NCBI GenBank assembly: GCA_018813765.1
Contig: JAHJBC010000007.1
Coordinates: forward strand, 1-64,000
From: Gammaproteobacteria bacterium
Lineage (GTDB): Bacteria; Pseudomonadota; Gammaproteobacteria; Burkholderiales; Gallionellaceae
Reading direction: 5' to 3'
Length of the DNA stretch: 64,000 bases
Below the pieces are notes generated by a model that worked only from the letters and a program-made list of their open reading frames with translations, was not told the origin of the DNA and did no database searches. A program made the translations under genes and the position numbers. Shown piece after piece: positions 24,215 through 34,241 of this stretch (positions are counted from its first letter, which is position 1; each line of letters opens with the position of its first letter).

Positions 24215-26677
24215 TCATCGATTCTTGAACATGGTGCGTATGCGCGCCGCATTGCCGATCACGATCAGCGAACTGATCGGCATGCTGATCGCCGCCACCA
24301 GCGGGCTGACCCTGGCCATCATCGCCAGCGGCACCATGATGATGTTATACACGAATGATAATCCGATGTTCTGCTTGATGGTAAGCAGGGTGCGACGCGA
24401 CAACTGGGCGGCCTGACGCACCTTGTCCAGTTCGTTGTGCATCAACACGATGTCCGCGCTCTCCACCGACACGTCGGTGCCCGATCCCAGCGCGATGCCG
24501 ACATCGGCGCGGATCAGTGCAGGCGCATCATTGACGCCGTCGCCCACCATGGCCACCACCGCTCCGCTCTGCTGCAGCCGCTGGATCACCTGATCCTTGT
24601 CCTGCGGCAGTACTTCGGCGATCACTTCCATGCCGCCAAGTTGGCGCGCGATGGCTGCGGCAACGGGCCTGCGGTCTCCGCTCAGCAGCGTCATGGTGAT
24701 GCCGGCCGCGCGCAGTTCGTTCACCAGTTGCTGTGCGTCGGGACGCAATCTGTCGGCCAGGGCAATGATGGCGACGTGTCTGCCGAATAGCGCGACATAG
24801 ACACAACTCATCGCTTGCATCTCCAGCTTCTGCGCAATGGCATGCAGCCCGGCATCCGGCGCTATGCCCTGCCGTGTCAACCACTCCGCGCTGCCCAGCA
24901 ACACGGTCCGCCCGTCGACGTTTGCTTCAACACCCAGACCGGCCGTGGCACGGAATCCGCTCGCTTCCAGACTGCGATAGGGCAGTTGGCGCGTCTCGAC
25001 TTCGGCGACAATGGCCTTGGCGACGCTATGTTCGCTGTAGCGCTCCGCCGCCGCCGCATGCCGTAACACTTCACCCTCGTCTGCGCCCGCCGCGACATGA
25101 ATCTCTGCTACGCTCATCTTGCCCTCGGTCAGGGTGCCGGTCTTGTCGAAGACGAAATGGGTGACCTTGGACAGCGTCTCCAGCACCAGGCCGTTCTTGA
25201 CCAGGATGCCGTGCTTGGCCCCCAGCCCGGAAGCGACTGCGATGGACATCGGCGTCGCCATGCCCAGCGCACAGGGACAGGTGATGATAAGTACCGAGGT
25301 AGCCGCCATCAGCGCGATTTCGAAATCGTGGCTGTTCCAGATGAAGAACGTGACCGTCGCGCAGATCAGCGTGACCAGCACGAACCACGGCACGATGGTA
25401 TCGGCCAGCCGCTGGATCGGCGCCTTGGAGGATTGCGCCTCTTCCACCAGACGGATGATCTTGGACAGCATCGTGTCCTGCAGTTGCGCGCGCACTTCAA
25501 CCAGCAATACGCCGTCGGTGTTGACTGTCCCGGCCGAAACCTGTGCACCGGCCGATTTGTGCACCGCTGCGGATTCGCCGCTGAGCATCGATTCGTCCAC
25601 CGCACTGTGCCCTTCAAGTACCACACCGTCCACCGGCACCTTGTAGCCCGGCTTGATAAGGACATGGTCGCCCAACTTGACGCCGCGTATCGGCGTCATC
25701 TTCTCCTCGCCTTCCTGCATCACGATGGCGACGCGCGGTTGCAGTTCCATCAGGCGCTTGGTGGCGGAGACGGCTTGGTGGCGGAACATGCCCTCCAGAT
25801 AGCGCCCGACCAGGATGACGAAGGTCAGGTTGGTGACGGTATCGAAATAGACTTCACCCTGCTGGTTGTTGGTGAGCGTCACATAGAGCGAGTAAACATA
25901 AGTGACGCTAAGACCGAGGGCGATCGGCAGGTCCATGGTGAGGCGCCCCGCACGCAAGCCGCCCATTGCCCCGCGATAGAAAGGATAACCGGAATACAAC
26001 AGGGTCGGCGTCGCCAGCAGCAGGCCCATCCAGTGGAAGAAGCCGCGGAACTCGTCCTGGTTGGCGCCGCTGTAGAGCGCGATGGCGATCCACATCATGT
26101 TCATCATGGCGAACCCGGCGAAGAACAGCCGGTACAGCATGGCACGATTCGATTTCTGGATAGCGCCTTCCGCAGTTTCGGGATCGTAGGGGACGCCGGA
26201 ATAGCCGATGCGTGCAAGCGCGCGAATGAGATCAGACAACTTGCTCTTGCTGTTGTCCCAACGCAAATGCAATCGTTTGCCGGCCAGGTTGACTTCGGCG
26301 GCCTGTACGCCCGGCGCACGCTGCAAACCGCGCTCGATCAGCCAGACGCAAGCGGGGCAGTGGATTCCCTCGACCAGCAGATGGATGTCGCGGATATCGC
26401 CGGAGCAGGTGGTGAATTCCTGCTGCACTTCGTCGAAATCGTAGATCTCGATGTCCTTGGGCGGCTCCGGTGGCGGCCCCAGCAGCACCCCTTCGGGCGT
26501 GCGCTGGTAATAGCCCTGCAATCCGGCCTCATAGATGGCGCTGCAAACCGACTGGCAGCCAAAACAGCAGAAATCGCGCTCCCCTCCTTCGAGGTTTGCG
26601 TGAAACGACACGTCCGCCGGAATGGGAAGGCCGCAGTGGAAACAGCCCGCTGCGGCCTGGTGACTATGCTGCGACAT
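24215..26677 (-). CDS. ccoI: copper-exporting P-type ATPase CcoI (FixI)
   Basis: 820 residues. N-terminal Cys-rich metal domain (CFHCG at 12-16, CCFGCQSVC at 37-45) as in the FixI/CcoI clade, heavy-metal-associated domain with GIHCPAC (C107, C110), eight helices, membrane CPC motif (CPCALGMA), phosphorylation loop DKTGTLTEG and hinge MVGDGVNDAPAL. It moves copper out of the cytoplasm for the CuB site of cbb3 oxidase. It lies 16 bases after ccoH and 8 before ccoS. Confidence 0.94.
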   Translation of the reverse strand: MSQHSHQAAAGCFHCGLPIPADVSFHANLEGGERDFCCFGCQSVCSAIYEAGLQGYYQRTPEGVLLGPPPEPPKDIEIYDFDEVQQEFTTCSGDIRDIHLLVEGIHCPACVWLIERGLQRAPGVQAAEVNLAGKRLHLRWDNSKSKLSDLIRALARIGYSGVPYDPETAEGAIQKSNRAMLYRLFFAGFAMMNMMWIAIALYSGANQDEFRGFFHWMGLLLATPTLLYSGYPFYRGAMGGLRAGRLTMDLPIALGLSVTYVYSLYVTLTNNQQGEVYFDTVTNLTFVILVGRYLEGMFRHQAVSATKRLMELQPRVAIVMQEGEEKMTPIRGVKLGDHVLIKPGYKVPVDGVVLEGHSAVDESMLSGESAAVHKSAGAQVSAGTVNTDGVLLVEVRAQLQDTMLSKIIRLVEEAQSSKAPIQRLADTIVPWFVLVTLICATVTFFIWNSHDFEIALMAATSVLIITCPCALGMATPMSIAVASGLGAKHGILVKNGLVLETLSKVTHFVFDKTGTLTEGKMSVAEIHVAAGADEGEVLRHAAAAERYSEHSVAKAIVAEVETRQLPYRSLEASGFRATAGLGVEANVDGRTVLLGSAEWLTRQGIAPDAGLHAIAQKLEMQAMSCVYVALFGRHVAIIALADRLRPDAQQLVNELRAAGITMTLLSGDRRPVAAAIARQLGGMEVIAEVLPQDKDQVIQRLQQSGAVVAMVGDGVNDAPALIRADVGIALGSGTDVSVESADIVLMHNELDKVRQAAQLSRRTLLTIKQNIGLSFVYNIIMVPLAMMARVSPLVAAISMPISSLIVIGNAARIRTMFKNR

Positions 26678-26693
26678 ACAAGCAAGCTCTCAC

Positions 26694-27206
26694 TTACGAG
26701 GATGCCTCGACCATGAATTTTGCGGTACCGACACCGAACCGCTCATCGCCCCGCTGCACGCGGATATGTAGTTCCCAGTATCCCTTGAGCGGGAAGTTGA
26801 TGTAACCCTGGTATTGGCCCGGCGCGACTTCGCTGAAGGCGGTGGTGAAGTCCTTGCTGGAATCGGAAGCGCGATAGGCTTCCACTTCGAGCGTACCGCT
26901 CACCGGCTTGCCTTCGCGATCCTTGATGCCGATCTCATATGCCGTCGGCGTACCCATGACGATGGCCTTGGGTTTCTTGATCTCGGTCTGCCAGGACAAT
27001 GCCTGCTGCTCGCGCAGCTCTTTCAGCACGGCGTCGGCCGTTTTGCGATCCTTGGTCTTGTAATCGCGCTCGACCAGTTCGGAACGTCCGTCCCGCATGG
27101 TGAACCAGATGAACGTTGCATTGACTGCCAGCACCACGGTGATCAGGGCCATCATGCCCAGCACCCATGGATTGCGCAGTGCCGATTTGTTGCTTTGCGA
27201 GATCAT
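26694..27206 (-). CDS. ccoH: cbb3 oxidase assembly protein CcoH (FixH)
   Basis: 170 residues. One N-terminal helix (PWVLGMMALITVVLAVNATFIWFTM) and a periplasmic beta domain with the FixH-like segments ERDYKTKDRKTADAVLKE and GYWELHIRVQRGDERF. It stabilises CcoI and the CcoNOQP complex during assembly. It is 11 bases downstream of ccoG. Confidence 0.9.
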   Translation of the reverse strand: MISQSNKSALRNPWVLGMMALITVVLAVNATFIWFTMRDGRSELVERDYKTKDRKTADAVLKELREQQALSWQTEIKKPKAIVMGTPTAYEIGIKDREGKPVSGTLEVEAYRASDSSKDFTTAFSEVAPGQYQGYINFPLKGYWELHIRVQRGDERFGVGTAKFMVEASS

Positions 27207-27217
27207 GTTCTCTCCTC

Positions 27218-28648
27218 TTACGGCTTGGGACCGTTGAAGTTGCTGGTATATTCGGCGAACACGGCCGGGTCTTCAACACCTTCCACCCTGAAGTGGATCG
27301 GCGTGATCTCCTGCTTGAGATTCTTGCTGGGCACCTTCACGAAAATGGTGAAGGAGGTGCCGCGGCCATGGTGTGTCAGCGGCGGAGTCTCGGCGCCGAT
27401 GAGCATCTGCCCCTCGAGTCCGCTCTCTGCCGTGACCTTCACATGGATGTCCTTGTCGGTCTTGTTGAGCACCTTGAAGGCATATTTGTTCTGTACCGAA
27501 CCGTCGCTCATCTGCACGAACAGCGGCTGCCGTTCAGGCAACACCTTCAACGACATCGCCCCCAGGTGTGTCAGGCCGTAGACGATGCCGGACATTGCAA
27601 CCAGGATGATGGCGAGATAGACCAGCGTGCGCGGATGTTGATACAGTTTGTGCGTCGGCTTGCCCGACATCTCGTCCAGCGAAGCATAGCGGATCAGACC
27701 GCGCGGCTTGCCAACCTTATCCATGATCGCATCGCAGGCATCGATGCACAGGCCGCAGGTGATGCAACCCAGCTGCTGGCCGTGGCGAATATCCACTCCG
27801 GTCGGGCAGACCTGCACGCACTGGAAGCAGTCGATACAGTCACCCTGCGGCGCACCCGTTTCGCCGCCCTTGCGCAATTTGCCGCGAGGTTCGCCGCGGG
27901 CGGTGTCATAGGTCGGCAGAATGGTCTGCGCATCGCCCATCACGCCCTGGATACGTGCGTACGGGCACAGCCAGATACAGGCCTGCTCGCGCAGGAAGCC
28001 GGCCAGGATGTAGGTGCCGAAGAAGAACATGGCCAGTACGACCCAACCCACTTTTGGCAGATTGAGATGGATCAGATTGTTCCAGTATTCGTACGCATCC
28101 ACGAACCAGACGGAGAAACTAATGCCGGTCAGCAGGGCGAGCAGCATCCAGACCGCATGCTTGATGCCCTTCTTCTTGATCTTGTCCAGACTCATTGGCG
28201 CGTCGTCCAGTTTGCGACGAGCCGCCGGGTTACCCTCGATCTTGTCCTCGATCCAGGTGAACCAGTCGGTCCACGCGGTCTGGAAACAGAAATAGCCGCA
28301 CCACACGCGTGAAGCCACCGAGGTCACCGCGAACAGCGTCATCGCCGCGATCAGCAGTACCAGCGACAGCATCCAGATATCCTGCGGCAGCACCATGATG
28401 TCGAAGAAGTGGAACTGGCGGTTCTGGATATCGAAAAGGATGGCTTGCTTGTCGTTCCAGCGCAGGTAAGGCACCAGGAAGAATGGCAGCCAGAGTGCCA
28501 ATTGCGTATAGTTCTTTATGGTGCGGAAAAAGCCGGGCATGCGCTTCGCATGAATGGTCTTTTCGCCGCGGTTCACCTGCCAGGCTTCGAACTCGTGGTA
28601 GATGGACGTGACCGACCCCGTCTCCTTGTTGTCAGTTGCTTCGTTCAC
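27218..28648 (-). CDS. ccoG: CcoG (FixG) iron-sulfur membrane protein
   Basis: 476 residues with five or six helices (QLALWLPFFLVPYLRW, MLSLVLLIAAMTLFAV and others). Two 4Fe-4S motifs are in CIDCFQCVQVCPTGVDIRHG and CITCGLCIDACDAIMDKV, and an immunoglobulin-like periplasmic C-terminal domain follows. It reduces Cu(II) to Cu(I) for cbb3 assembly. It opens the ccoGHIS unit, behind the terminator at 28755. The promoter must lie in the 106 bases between; no FNR box is visible there. Confidence 0.94.
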   Translation of the reverse strand: MNEATDNKETGSVTSIYHEFEAWQVNRGEKTIHAKRMPGFFRTIKNYTQLALWLPFFLVPYLRWNDKQAILFDIQNRQFHFFDIMVLPQDIWMLSLVLLIAAMTLFAVTSVASRVWCGYFCFQTAWTDWFTWIEDKIEGNPAARRKLDDAPMSLDKIKKKGIKHAVWMLLALLTGISFSVWFVDAYEYWNNLIHLNLPKVGWVVLAMFFFGTYILAGFLREQACIWLCPYARIQGVMGDAQTILPTYDTARGEPRGKLRKGGETGAPQGDCIDCFQCVQVCPTGVDIRHGQQLGCITCGLCIDACDAIMDKVGKPRGLIRYASLDEMSGKPTHKLYQHPRTLVYLAIILVAMSGIVYGLTHLGAMSLKVLPERQPLFVQMSDGSVQNKYAFKVLNKTDKDIHVKVTAESGLEGQMLIGAETPPLTHHGRGTSFTIFVKVPSKNLKQEITPIHFRVEGVEDPAVFAEYTSNFNGPKP

Positions 28649-28754
28649 ACTCTTCTCCTTAAGATTTGTTTGTCATTGCCTTACGGCGACCAAGATACTT
28701 CCGGATCGGCTCGAAAACCCCGCGAGCGGATACGCAATTACCCTGCCCCATATG

Positions 28755-28784
28755 AAAAAGGGAGGAGAGTATAACTCTCCTCCC
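28755..28784 (-). terminator. Rho-independent terminator after ccoP and the small peptide gene
   Basis: On the minus strand an 11-bp perfect stem GGGAGGAGAGT / ACTCTCCTCCC with a TAT loop, followed by TTTTT (28759-28755). It separates the structural genes from ccoGHIS, giving two transcription units. Confidence 0.9.
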
Positions 28785-28804
28785 TGTTCACCAAGTCGAA
28801 AAAC

Positions 28805-28924
28805 TTACTTCTTGTCCTTTTCCTTGATTGCGTTCAGGTACACCTTCAACAACAGCCAAGCCGGAATCAGGAACGAGCCAGCCACGCTGATGATCACAGC
28901 CCAAAATACCATATCTTGATTCAT
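28805..28924 (-). CDS. 39-residue membrane peptide in the cbb3 operon
   Basis: The peptide reads MNQDMVFWAVIISVAGSFLI then PAWLLLKVYLNAIKEKDKK. One hydrophobic helix (5-29) and a Lys-rich end are typical of small oxidase subunits. It has an AAAGGAG site 9 bases before the ATG. It lies 60 bases after ccoP and directly before the terminator, so it belongs to the ccoNOQP transcript. It is separate from CcoQ, which sits between ccoO and ccoP. It resembles CcoM-type single-helix subunits in size and position, but I cannot show sequence relation. Confidence 0.75.
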   Translation of the reverse strand: MNQDMVFWAVIISVAGSFLIPAWLLLKVYLNAIKEKDKK

Positions 28925-28984
28925 CTCATTTACTCCTTTTGGTAAGGGTCTGCACGGGTCATCCCCGTGCAGATCGAGATTGTC

Positions 28985-29848
28985 TTAGTTGGCCTGACCG
29001 CCACCGAACTTGTAGACATACACTGCCAGCTTCTTCATTTCGGCATCGCTCAGCTTGCCTGCGGCCTGGAAGGAAGGCATCACTGCATCACGAGAACCCG
29101 GACCGACGTTGACGCCGTTCGTGATCGTGTACTTGATCCCCTCAAGAGAGCCGTCAAAGCGCCAGATACCGTCGGTCAGGTTGGCGGAACCCAGTGCCGC
29201 CATGCCCTTGCCGTCTTCACCGTGGCAAGCCGTGCATCCCTTTTCCGCGAACAGCGGGGTGGAAGTCGGATTGCCCGCAGCGACAGCGTTGGCCAAAGTA
29301 TCGATCTCGGCTGCGGACAACACGTCCTTGTGCGGTGTCATGACACCCTGACGACCACCCATAATAGTGGTGTGGATATCGTCGATCTTGCCGCCATACA
29401 GCCAGTCGTCGTCGTTCAGCTTGGGAGCGATCAGGCCGAGTTTGTCAGCTGCGCCCACGCCGTTGGTACCGTGGCAAGCTGCACAGTTGTCGCCGAACAG
29501 CACCTTGCCGGAACGGGTCACATACTCGGTCAACTCGTTGTCAGCCAGGATCGCTGCGGGCGTCATGTCCTTCAGCTTGTCTTCGTACTTGCCGCGCACT
29601 TCGTCCACCACGCTCTTGTCGGCTTCCATCTCGGTGATGGCTGTCCAGCCGCCGATCCCCGCGAAGAAACTGCCCGTATTGGAAACCGGAATGGACGGGT
29701 AGTACAGGAAGTACACCACACACCAGATCGCGCTGGCGGTCAGTCCCAGCATCCACCACTTGGGCGGTTGATTGGCGAAGTCAGCCAAGTCGCCGTCCCA
29801 CACGTGCCCTGTCGTAGGCACGCCACCTGCATCGTGTTTATCACTCAT
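28985..29848 (-). CDS. ccoP: cbb3 oxidase subunit III CcoP, dihaem cytochrome c
   Basis: 287 residues. Membrane helix at 31-50 (WMLGLTASAIWCVVYFLYYP), then two haem-binding domains: CAACH (122-126) and CTACH (205-209), with distal Met in later loops. It receives electrons from soluble c-type cytochromes and hands them to CcoO. It overlaps the end of ccoQ by 4 bases. Confidence 0.95.
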   Translation of the reverse strand: MSDKHDAGGVPTTGHVWDGDLADFANQPPKWWMLGLTASAIWCVVYFLYYPSIPVSNTGSFFAGIGGWTAITEMEADKSVVDEVRGKYEDKLKDMTPAAILADNELTEYVTRSGKVLFGDNCAACHGTNGVGAADKLGLIAPKLNDDDWLYGGKIDDIHTTIMGGRQGVMTPHKDVLSAAEIDTLANAVAAGNPTSTPLFAEKGCTACHGEDGKGMAALGSANLTDGIWRFDGSLEGIKYTITNGVNVGPGSRDAVMPSFQAAGKLSDAEMKKLAVYVYKFGGGQAN

Positions 29849-30048
29849 CTTTTTTCTCCTATATGGTCTTCGTCATCCAGCGCCATGGAGCGCTGGGACT
29901 CGAACATGGACTTGTTTGCCGGACGGAATACCATGAAATAGACCGCCACCATTCCGAGCGCAGAGACCAGGGCGAAAAACACGCCCAGCCAGTCGTTCGT
30001 TGTCATGGCCGCTACATCCATGCCAAGGTACCCCATCAGCTTAGTCAC
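29845..30048 (-). CDS. ccoQ: cbb3 oxidase subunit CcoQ
   Basis: 67 residues. One helix ([24 protein letters not shown]) followed by a short polar tail ending [14 protein letters not shown], matching CcoQ size and layout. It overlaps ccoO by 8 bases and ccoP by 4. The N-terminus ([15 protein letters not shown]) is longer than usual; a later Met is possible. Confidence 0.85.
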   Translation of the reverse strand: MTKLMGYLGMDVAAMTTNDWLGVFFALVSALGMVAVYFMVFRPANKSMFESQRSMALDDEDHIGEKR

Positions 30049-30853
30049 GGTAGTTCACACCCTCTTCGAACTTGATGTGGTTACCCATGCTCTGCAGGTA
30101 AGCAATCAAGGCCTCCATCTCGGTCTTGCCTTCCAACTGCGCAGCTGCGCCGTCGATGTAGGCATCCGTGTAGATGGTCTTCGGAATCGGGTTGAACGGC
30201 ATGATGGTCAGGACCTTCATGGTCTGAACGGTCTCTTCCACGTTTACCGTGCCGTCGGACAGCCAGTAGTAGTTCGGCATGACGGACTCGGGCACCACTT
30301 CGCGCGGGTAGCTCAGGTGACGGCGATGCCATTCATCCGAGTATTTGCCGCCGACACGGGCCAGATCGGGACCGGTACGCTTGGAACCCCACTGATAGGT
30401 GTGGTCGTACATGGACTCTTCAGCGATGGAGTAGTGGCCATAACGGTCTTTCTCGTCGCGGAACGGGCGGATCATCTGCGAGTGGCACAGGTAGCAGCCT
30501 TCACGGATGTAGACGTTGCGGCCGGCCAGCTCCAGAGGCTTGTACGGACGCACGCCGTCGCCGGCTTGCCATTCGTCCAGCGTCTTGTGGGCAGAGGTCG
30601 CCGGATTCCAGACGATCTTGTCCATCGAGATGGTATTGCCGCTGTTGTCCTTGTGCTGCGTATTGTTACAAGTCGCATCGGCTCCCGCCAAGGCGCTTGA
30701 ACACATCGCAGTGTTCGGCAGATAGAACAACGGGACGATTTCGACGATACCGCCGATCGCCACCGCGACCGCAGTCACCACAAACATCAGGAGCGTGTTA
30801 CGTTCGATGTTGTCCTGAAATTTTGTCGAATAGATTTTGTCGTGATCAGACAT
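30041..30853 (-). CDS. ccoO: cbb3 oxidase subunit II CcoO, monohaem cytochrome c
   Basis: 270 residues. Helix [20 protein letters not shown], then the haem site CYLCH (120-124) in [21 protein letters not shown], and [22 protein letters not shown]. It is longer than typical CcoO (about 200-240): some 50 residues between the helix and [12 protein letters not shown] (47-100) contain C51, C62 and [13 protein letters not shown], replacing the usual short linker. The start is 10 bases after the ccoN stop. Confidence 0.94.
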   Translation of the reverse strand: MSDHDKIYSTKFQDNIERNTLLMFVVTAVAVAIGGIVEIVPLFYLPNTAMCSSALAGADATCNNTQHKDNSGNTISMDKIVWNPATSAHKTLDEWQAGDGVRPYKPLELAGRNVYIREGCYLCHSQMIRPFRDEKDRYGHYSIAEESMYDHTYQWGSKRTGPDLARVGGKYSDEWHRRHLSYPREVVPESVMPNYYWLSDGTVNVEETVQTMKVLTIMPFNPIPKTIYTDAYIDGAAAQLEGKTEMEALIAYLQSMGNHIKFEEGVNYRD

Positions 30854-30863
30854 GTCTCACTCC

Positions 30864-32297
30864 TTATGCTTTGGCGGGAACGGAACCGGCAGAGCGCGTA
30901 GCGCCTGCACGACTCACGGTCATCACGATGTTGTAGAGAGCAATCAGGGTACCAATGTGGAAGATCAGGCCGCCGATCGCACGCATCGTGTAGTACGGAT
31001 GCATCGCGGAAACCGATTCAACGAAGGTATAGGTCAGTGTGCCGTACTCGTCATAATCACGCCACATCAGGCCCTGCATGATGCCGGAGACCCACATCGC
31101 CACGACATACACCACGGTGCCGATGGTCGCCAGCCAGAAGTGGACGTTCACCAGACCTTCGGAGTACATCTTTTCCACGCCCCACAGCTTCTTCACCATG
31201 TGGTACATGGCGCCGTAGGCAACCATCGCCATCCAGCCCAGAGCGCCGGAGTGCACGTGACCAACGGTCCAGTCGGTGTAGTGAGACAGAGCATTGACGG
31301 ACTTGATCGACATCACCGGACCTTCGAAGGTGGACATCGCGTAGAACGCCAGAGCCACGACCAGGAAGCGCAGGATGTAGTCGGTACGCAGCTTGTCCCA
31401 TGCGCCGGACAAGGTCATCATGCCGTTCATCGCACCGCCCCAGGACGGGATGATCATCGCCAGGGAGACTGCGGCGCCGAGGGAGCCGGTCCAGTCAGGC
31501 AATGCAGTGTATTGCAGGTGGTGCGCGCCCAGCCAGACATAACCGAAGGTCAGCGCCCAGAAGTGCAGCACGGACAGACGATAGGAGAACACGGGACGCT
31601 GTGCTTGCTTGGGCACAAAGTAGTACATGATGCCCAGGAAGCCGCCGGTCAGGTAGAAGCCCACCGCGTTGTGACCCCACCACCATTGCACCATGGCGTC
31701 TTGTACGCCGGTGAACACGGAGAAGGAATTGGTCAGGCTGACCGGGATTGCCAGGCTGTTGACCACGTGCAGGTAAGTGATCATCACGATCATGCCCATG
31801 GTGAACCAGTTGGAAACGTAGATGTGGGAAGTCTTGCGGATCGCCACGGTCATGATGTGGTTCAGACCGAAAGCCAGCCAGACCACTGCGATCGCGATGT
31901 CGATCGGCCATTCCAACTCTGCATATTCCTTGCCGGTAGTCAGACCCAGGGGAAGCGTGACCACAGCAGAAACGATGATCAGATTCCAGCCCCAGAAGGT
32001 GAACCAGGCCAGGCCATTGCTCCACAGCTTGGTGCTGCCGGTGCGTTGCGCGATGTAGTAGCCGGTCGCCATCAACACGCAACCGCCGAATGCGAAGATC
32101 ACCGCATTGGTGTGCAAGGGACGCAGACGTCCGAAGGTGATATAGGGCAGATCAAAGTTCAAAAACGGGAACGCCAATTCCGATGCGATATACACACCGA
32201 TCAGCGTGCCGACGACTGCATAGATGGCAGCCGCGATGGTGAACCATCGGACGACTTCCATATCGTACTTTACTGGTGTCGCTTGCGTAGCTTCCAC
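30864..32297 (-). CDS. ccoN: cbb3 oxidase subunit I CcoN
   Basis: 477 residues from the GTG that follows GAGGAGGAG; the longer frame adds 51 residues of non-membrane sequence with no support. Twelve helices, with the haem-copper signatures [42 protein letters not shown] and [13 protein letters not shown], where the histidines bind the haems and CuB. It is the oxygen-reducing subunit. The FNR box at 32544 lies 247 bases upstream. Confidence 0.95.
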   Translation of the reverse strand: MEATQATPVKYDMEVVRWFTIAAAIYAVVGTLIGVYIASELAFPFLNFDLPYITFGRLRPLHTNAVIFAFGGCVLMATGYYIAQRTGSTKLWSNGLAWFTFWGWNLIIVSAVVTLPLGLTTGKEYAELEWPIDIAIAVVWLAFGLNHIMTVAIRKTSHIYVSNWFTMGMIVMITYLHVVNSLAIPVSLTNSFSVFTGVQDAMVQWWWGHNAVGFYLTGGFLGIMYYFVPKQAQRPVFSYRLSVLHFWALTFGYVWLGAHHLQYTALPDWTGSLGAAVSLAMIIPSWGGAMNGMMTLSGAWDKLRTDYILRFLVVALAFYAMSTFEGPVMSIKSVNALSHYTDWTVGHVHSGALGWMAMVAYGAMYHMVKKLWGVEKMYSEGLVNVHFWLATIGTVVYVVAMWVSGIMQGLMWRDYDEYGTLTYTFVESVSAMHPYYTMRAIGGLIFHIGTLIALYNIVMTVSRAGATRSAGSVPAKA

Positions 32298-32869
32298 AGT
32301 AGTCTCCTCCTCGAGCAAGTTAACAATAAATGCGCCATCCACACCCTTTAAACAGTCGATGTGTCCAGCGCACCCTTCCCTTACAGCTTCCTTACAGCTT
32401 TCCAAAAACGGCGCAATCATGGCATAGCCATTGTCGACAAGTAAAGCCAAACTTGGGCCGCAAACCTCGCATACCCAAGCGAATACCTCAGGTTAGACAG
32501 TCGATTGCCGGGGCGATAGTAGTGAAAATCCATATCGTTAAAATTGATATGAATCAACTCTCGCTCATGCAATCAGCGGCGGCGGGCGGCTATGAAATTT
32601 GACGATAATTCGCTCTGCTGAAGAGTCGACTTTTCCATGAAGTCGTCCGCCCATCTGTCTCAACATCATGCTTTGATGTACGAAAAACGAAGTCGCATCC
32701 TCAGTCTCTGCATGTGTGATTTCACCGATCACCGCACTTCAAAATCCGGTGCATGTATTTGCACGATTGCTATTAAAAACCTTTTACGCCGCCGCATCGT
32801 CATGTCTCTTGCACAGCGATAACAGCACTGCCATGATGGCAGCGTTTGTCACTCTCCTGATGGCGCCAT
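32298..32869. promoter_or_regulatory. divergent control region, ccoN and sigma-54 activator gene
   Basis: 572 bases with no gene that I can support. It includes the ccoN ribosome site, a long A/T-rich leader and the FNR box at 32544. Promoters for ccoN and for the divergent activator should both lie here. No sigma-54 site was found in it. Confidence 0.6.
32544..32557. promoter_or_regulatory. FNR/ANR box upstream of ccoN
   Basis: TTGATATGAATCAA is a perfect match to TTGAT-N4-ATCAA. It lies 247 bases from the ccoN GTG, so the leader would be long, or another promoter is used. It is also 313 bases from the divergent activator gene. Confidence 0.88.
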
Positions 32870-34171
32870 ATGAAATCCCCTTTGCTTCCCGAACTGGTTT
32901 CCTTCATCGACACGCTCCCGGAACCACATATCCTGTGCGACCGCGAGTATCGGGTGCTGGCGGCGAACACAGCTTACAGGCGCAGTTTCGGTGAGAACCA
33001 GGTCTTCGTCGGCCGCACCTGCTTCGATATCTCCCACCATTTCAAGGTGCCCTGCGACCAGGCGGGGGAGACCTGTCCGGTCAAGCAGAGTCTGCGTTCC
33101 GGGCAACGGGAGCGCGTGCTGCATCTGCACCAGACGCCGCAAGGTGAGGCCTACGTCAACATCGAACTCTCCCCGATACGCAACGGCAAGGGCGACATCG
33201 TCTATTTCATCGAGAAGATGGAACCCGTCGCCGTTGCCCGCGGCTTGTCGTATGCGCAGGGACTGGTTGGACGTGCACCAATCTTTCAGCACATGCTGGA
33301 GATGGTCGCACGGGTGGCGCCCTCCGAGGCCACCGTACTGCTGCTGGGCGAGTCCGGCACTGGCAAGGAGCTTGTCGCCAAGGCGATACATGATGCGAGC
33401 CGCAGGGCCGAAAAGCCCTTCGTGGCACTGGACTGCTCGGGCCTCACCGAGACGCTGTTCGAGAGCGAACTGTTCGGCCATGAGCGCGGCGCCTTCACCG
33501 GCGCCACCGCAAGGAGTGTCGGTCTGATCGAGGCCGCCAATGGCGGGACCCTGTTCCTCGACGAAGTGGGCGACATCCCGCTGGCCATGCAGGTCAAACT
33601 GCTGCGCCTGCTGGAAACCGGAACCTACCGTCGTGTCGGTTCATCCGAACCGCACAAAGCCGACATCCGACTGGTCTCGGCGACACACCGGGATCTTCGC
33701 AAGATGGTGACCGACGGCAGTTTTCGGCAGGATCTCTACTTCCGCCTGAACACCTTCCCCGTCGAACTTCCGCCCCTGCGCAAAAGGCCGACCGACATCC
33801 CGTTGCTGGCGAAATCCCTGCTGGCGCGTGTCGCTCCCGAGCGCAACCTGGTGATCTCGGAAGACGCCCTCAAATTGCTGCGCCACTATGACTATCCAGG
33901 CAATGTGCGCGAACTGCGCAACATCATCGAGCGCGCCAGCCTGCTCTGCGACGGAGAAGCCATCCAGCCCGCGCACTTGCCCGAGGAAGTCCGGAGCGGG
34001 CGGGTATGGCGCGAAGCCCCGATCAGCCTGTCGCCCAAGCTGAAGGAACTGGAACGGCAGACCCTGCTGGCCCGGCTCGCGCATCATCGGGGCAGCCGCA
34101 AGATGCTGGCCGCCGAACTCGGCATCAGCGAGCGAACGCTGTATCGCAGATTGAAGCACTTCGAAAAATAG
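32870..34171 (+). CDS. sigma-54-dependent activator with N-terminal PAS domain
   Basis: 433 residues. PAS-like sensor at about 10-115 with a Cys/His cluster: C51, H56, H57, C62 and C69 in [15 protein letters not shown]...CPVKQ. The AAA+ domain carries Walker A GESGTGKE (160-167), the sigma-54 contact loop GAFTGA (207-212), Walker [11 protein letters not shown] and arginine finger region [10 protein letters not shown] Fis-type HTH ends it ([20 protein letters not shown]). There is no receiver domain, so it senses its signal directly, perhaps redox or a metal. It lies just upstream of a sigma-54 promoter driving the bd oxidase genes. Confidence 0.9.
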   Translation: MKSPLLPELVSFIDTLPEPHILCDREYRVLAANTAYRRSFGENQVFVGRTCFDISHHFKVPCDQAGETCPVKQSLRSGQRERVLHLHQTPQGEAYVNIELSPIRNGKGDIVYFIEKMEPVAVARGLSYAQGLVGRAPIFQHMLEMVARVAPSEATVLLLGESGTGKELVAKAIHDASRRAEKPFVALDCSGLTETLFESELFGHERGAFTGATARSVGLIEAANGGTLFLDEVGDIPLAMQVKLLRLLETGTYRRVGSSEPHKADIRLVSATHRDLRKMVTDGSFRQDLYFRLNTFPVELPPLRKRPTDIPLLAKSLLARVAPERNLVISEDALKLLRHYDYPGNVRELRNIIERASLLCDGEAIQPAHLPEEVRSGRVWREAPISLSPKLKELERQTLLARLAHHRGSRKMLAAELGISERTLYRRLKHFEK

Positions 34172-34192
34172 CCCCGCTGCCAACAAGTCAAT

Positions 34193-34217
34193 TTCTCTGC
34201 CACTCTGGCAGAGAAAG
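34193..34217. other. 11-bp palindrome after the activator gene
   Basis: Perfect arms TTTCTCTGCCA and TGGCAGAGAAA with a 3-base centre. No T-tract follows, so it is either a weak terminator or a protein-binding site about 110 bases before the sigma-54 promoter. Confidence 0.6.
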
Positions 34218-34241
34218 GCGATCTTTCCGACGTCCCCGCGC

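Noticed and set aside
30864-32450. CcoN starting at the upstream ATG (32450)
   Set aside because: The first 51 residues are not CcoN-like, and a GTG with a strong GAGGAGG site lies at 32297.
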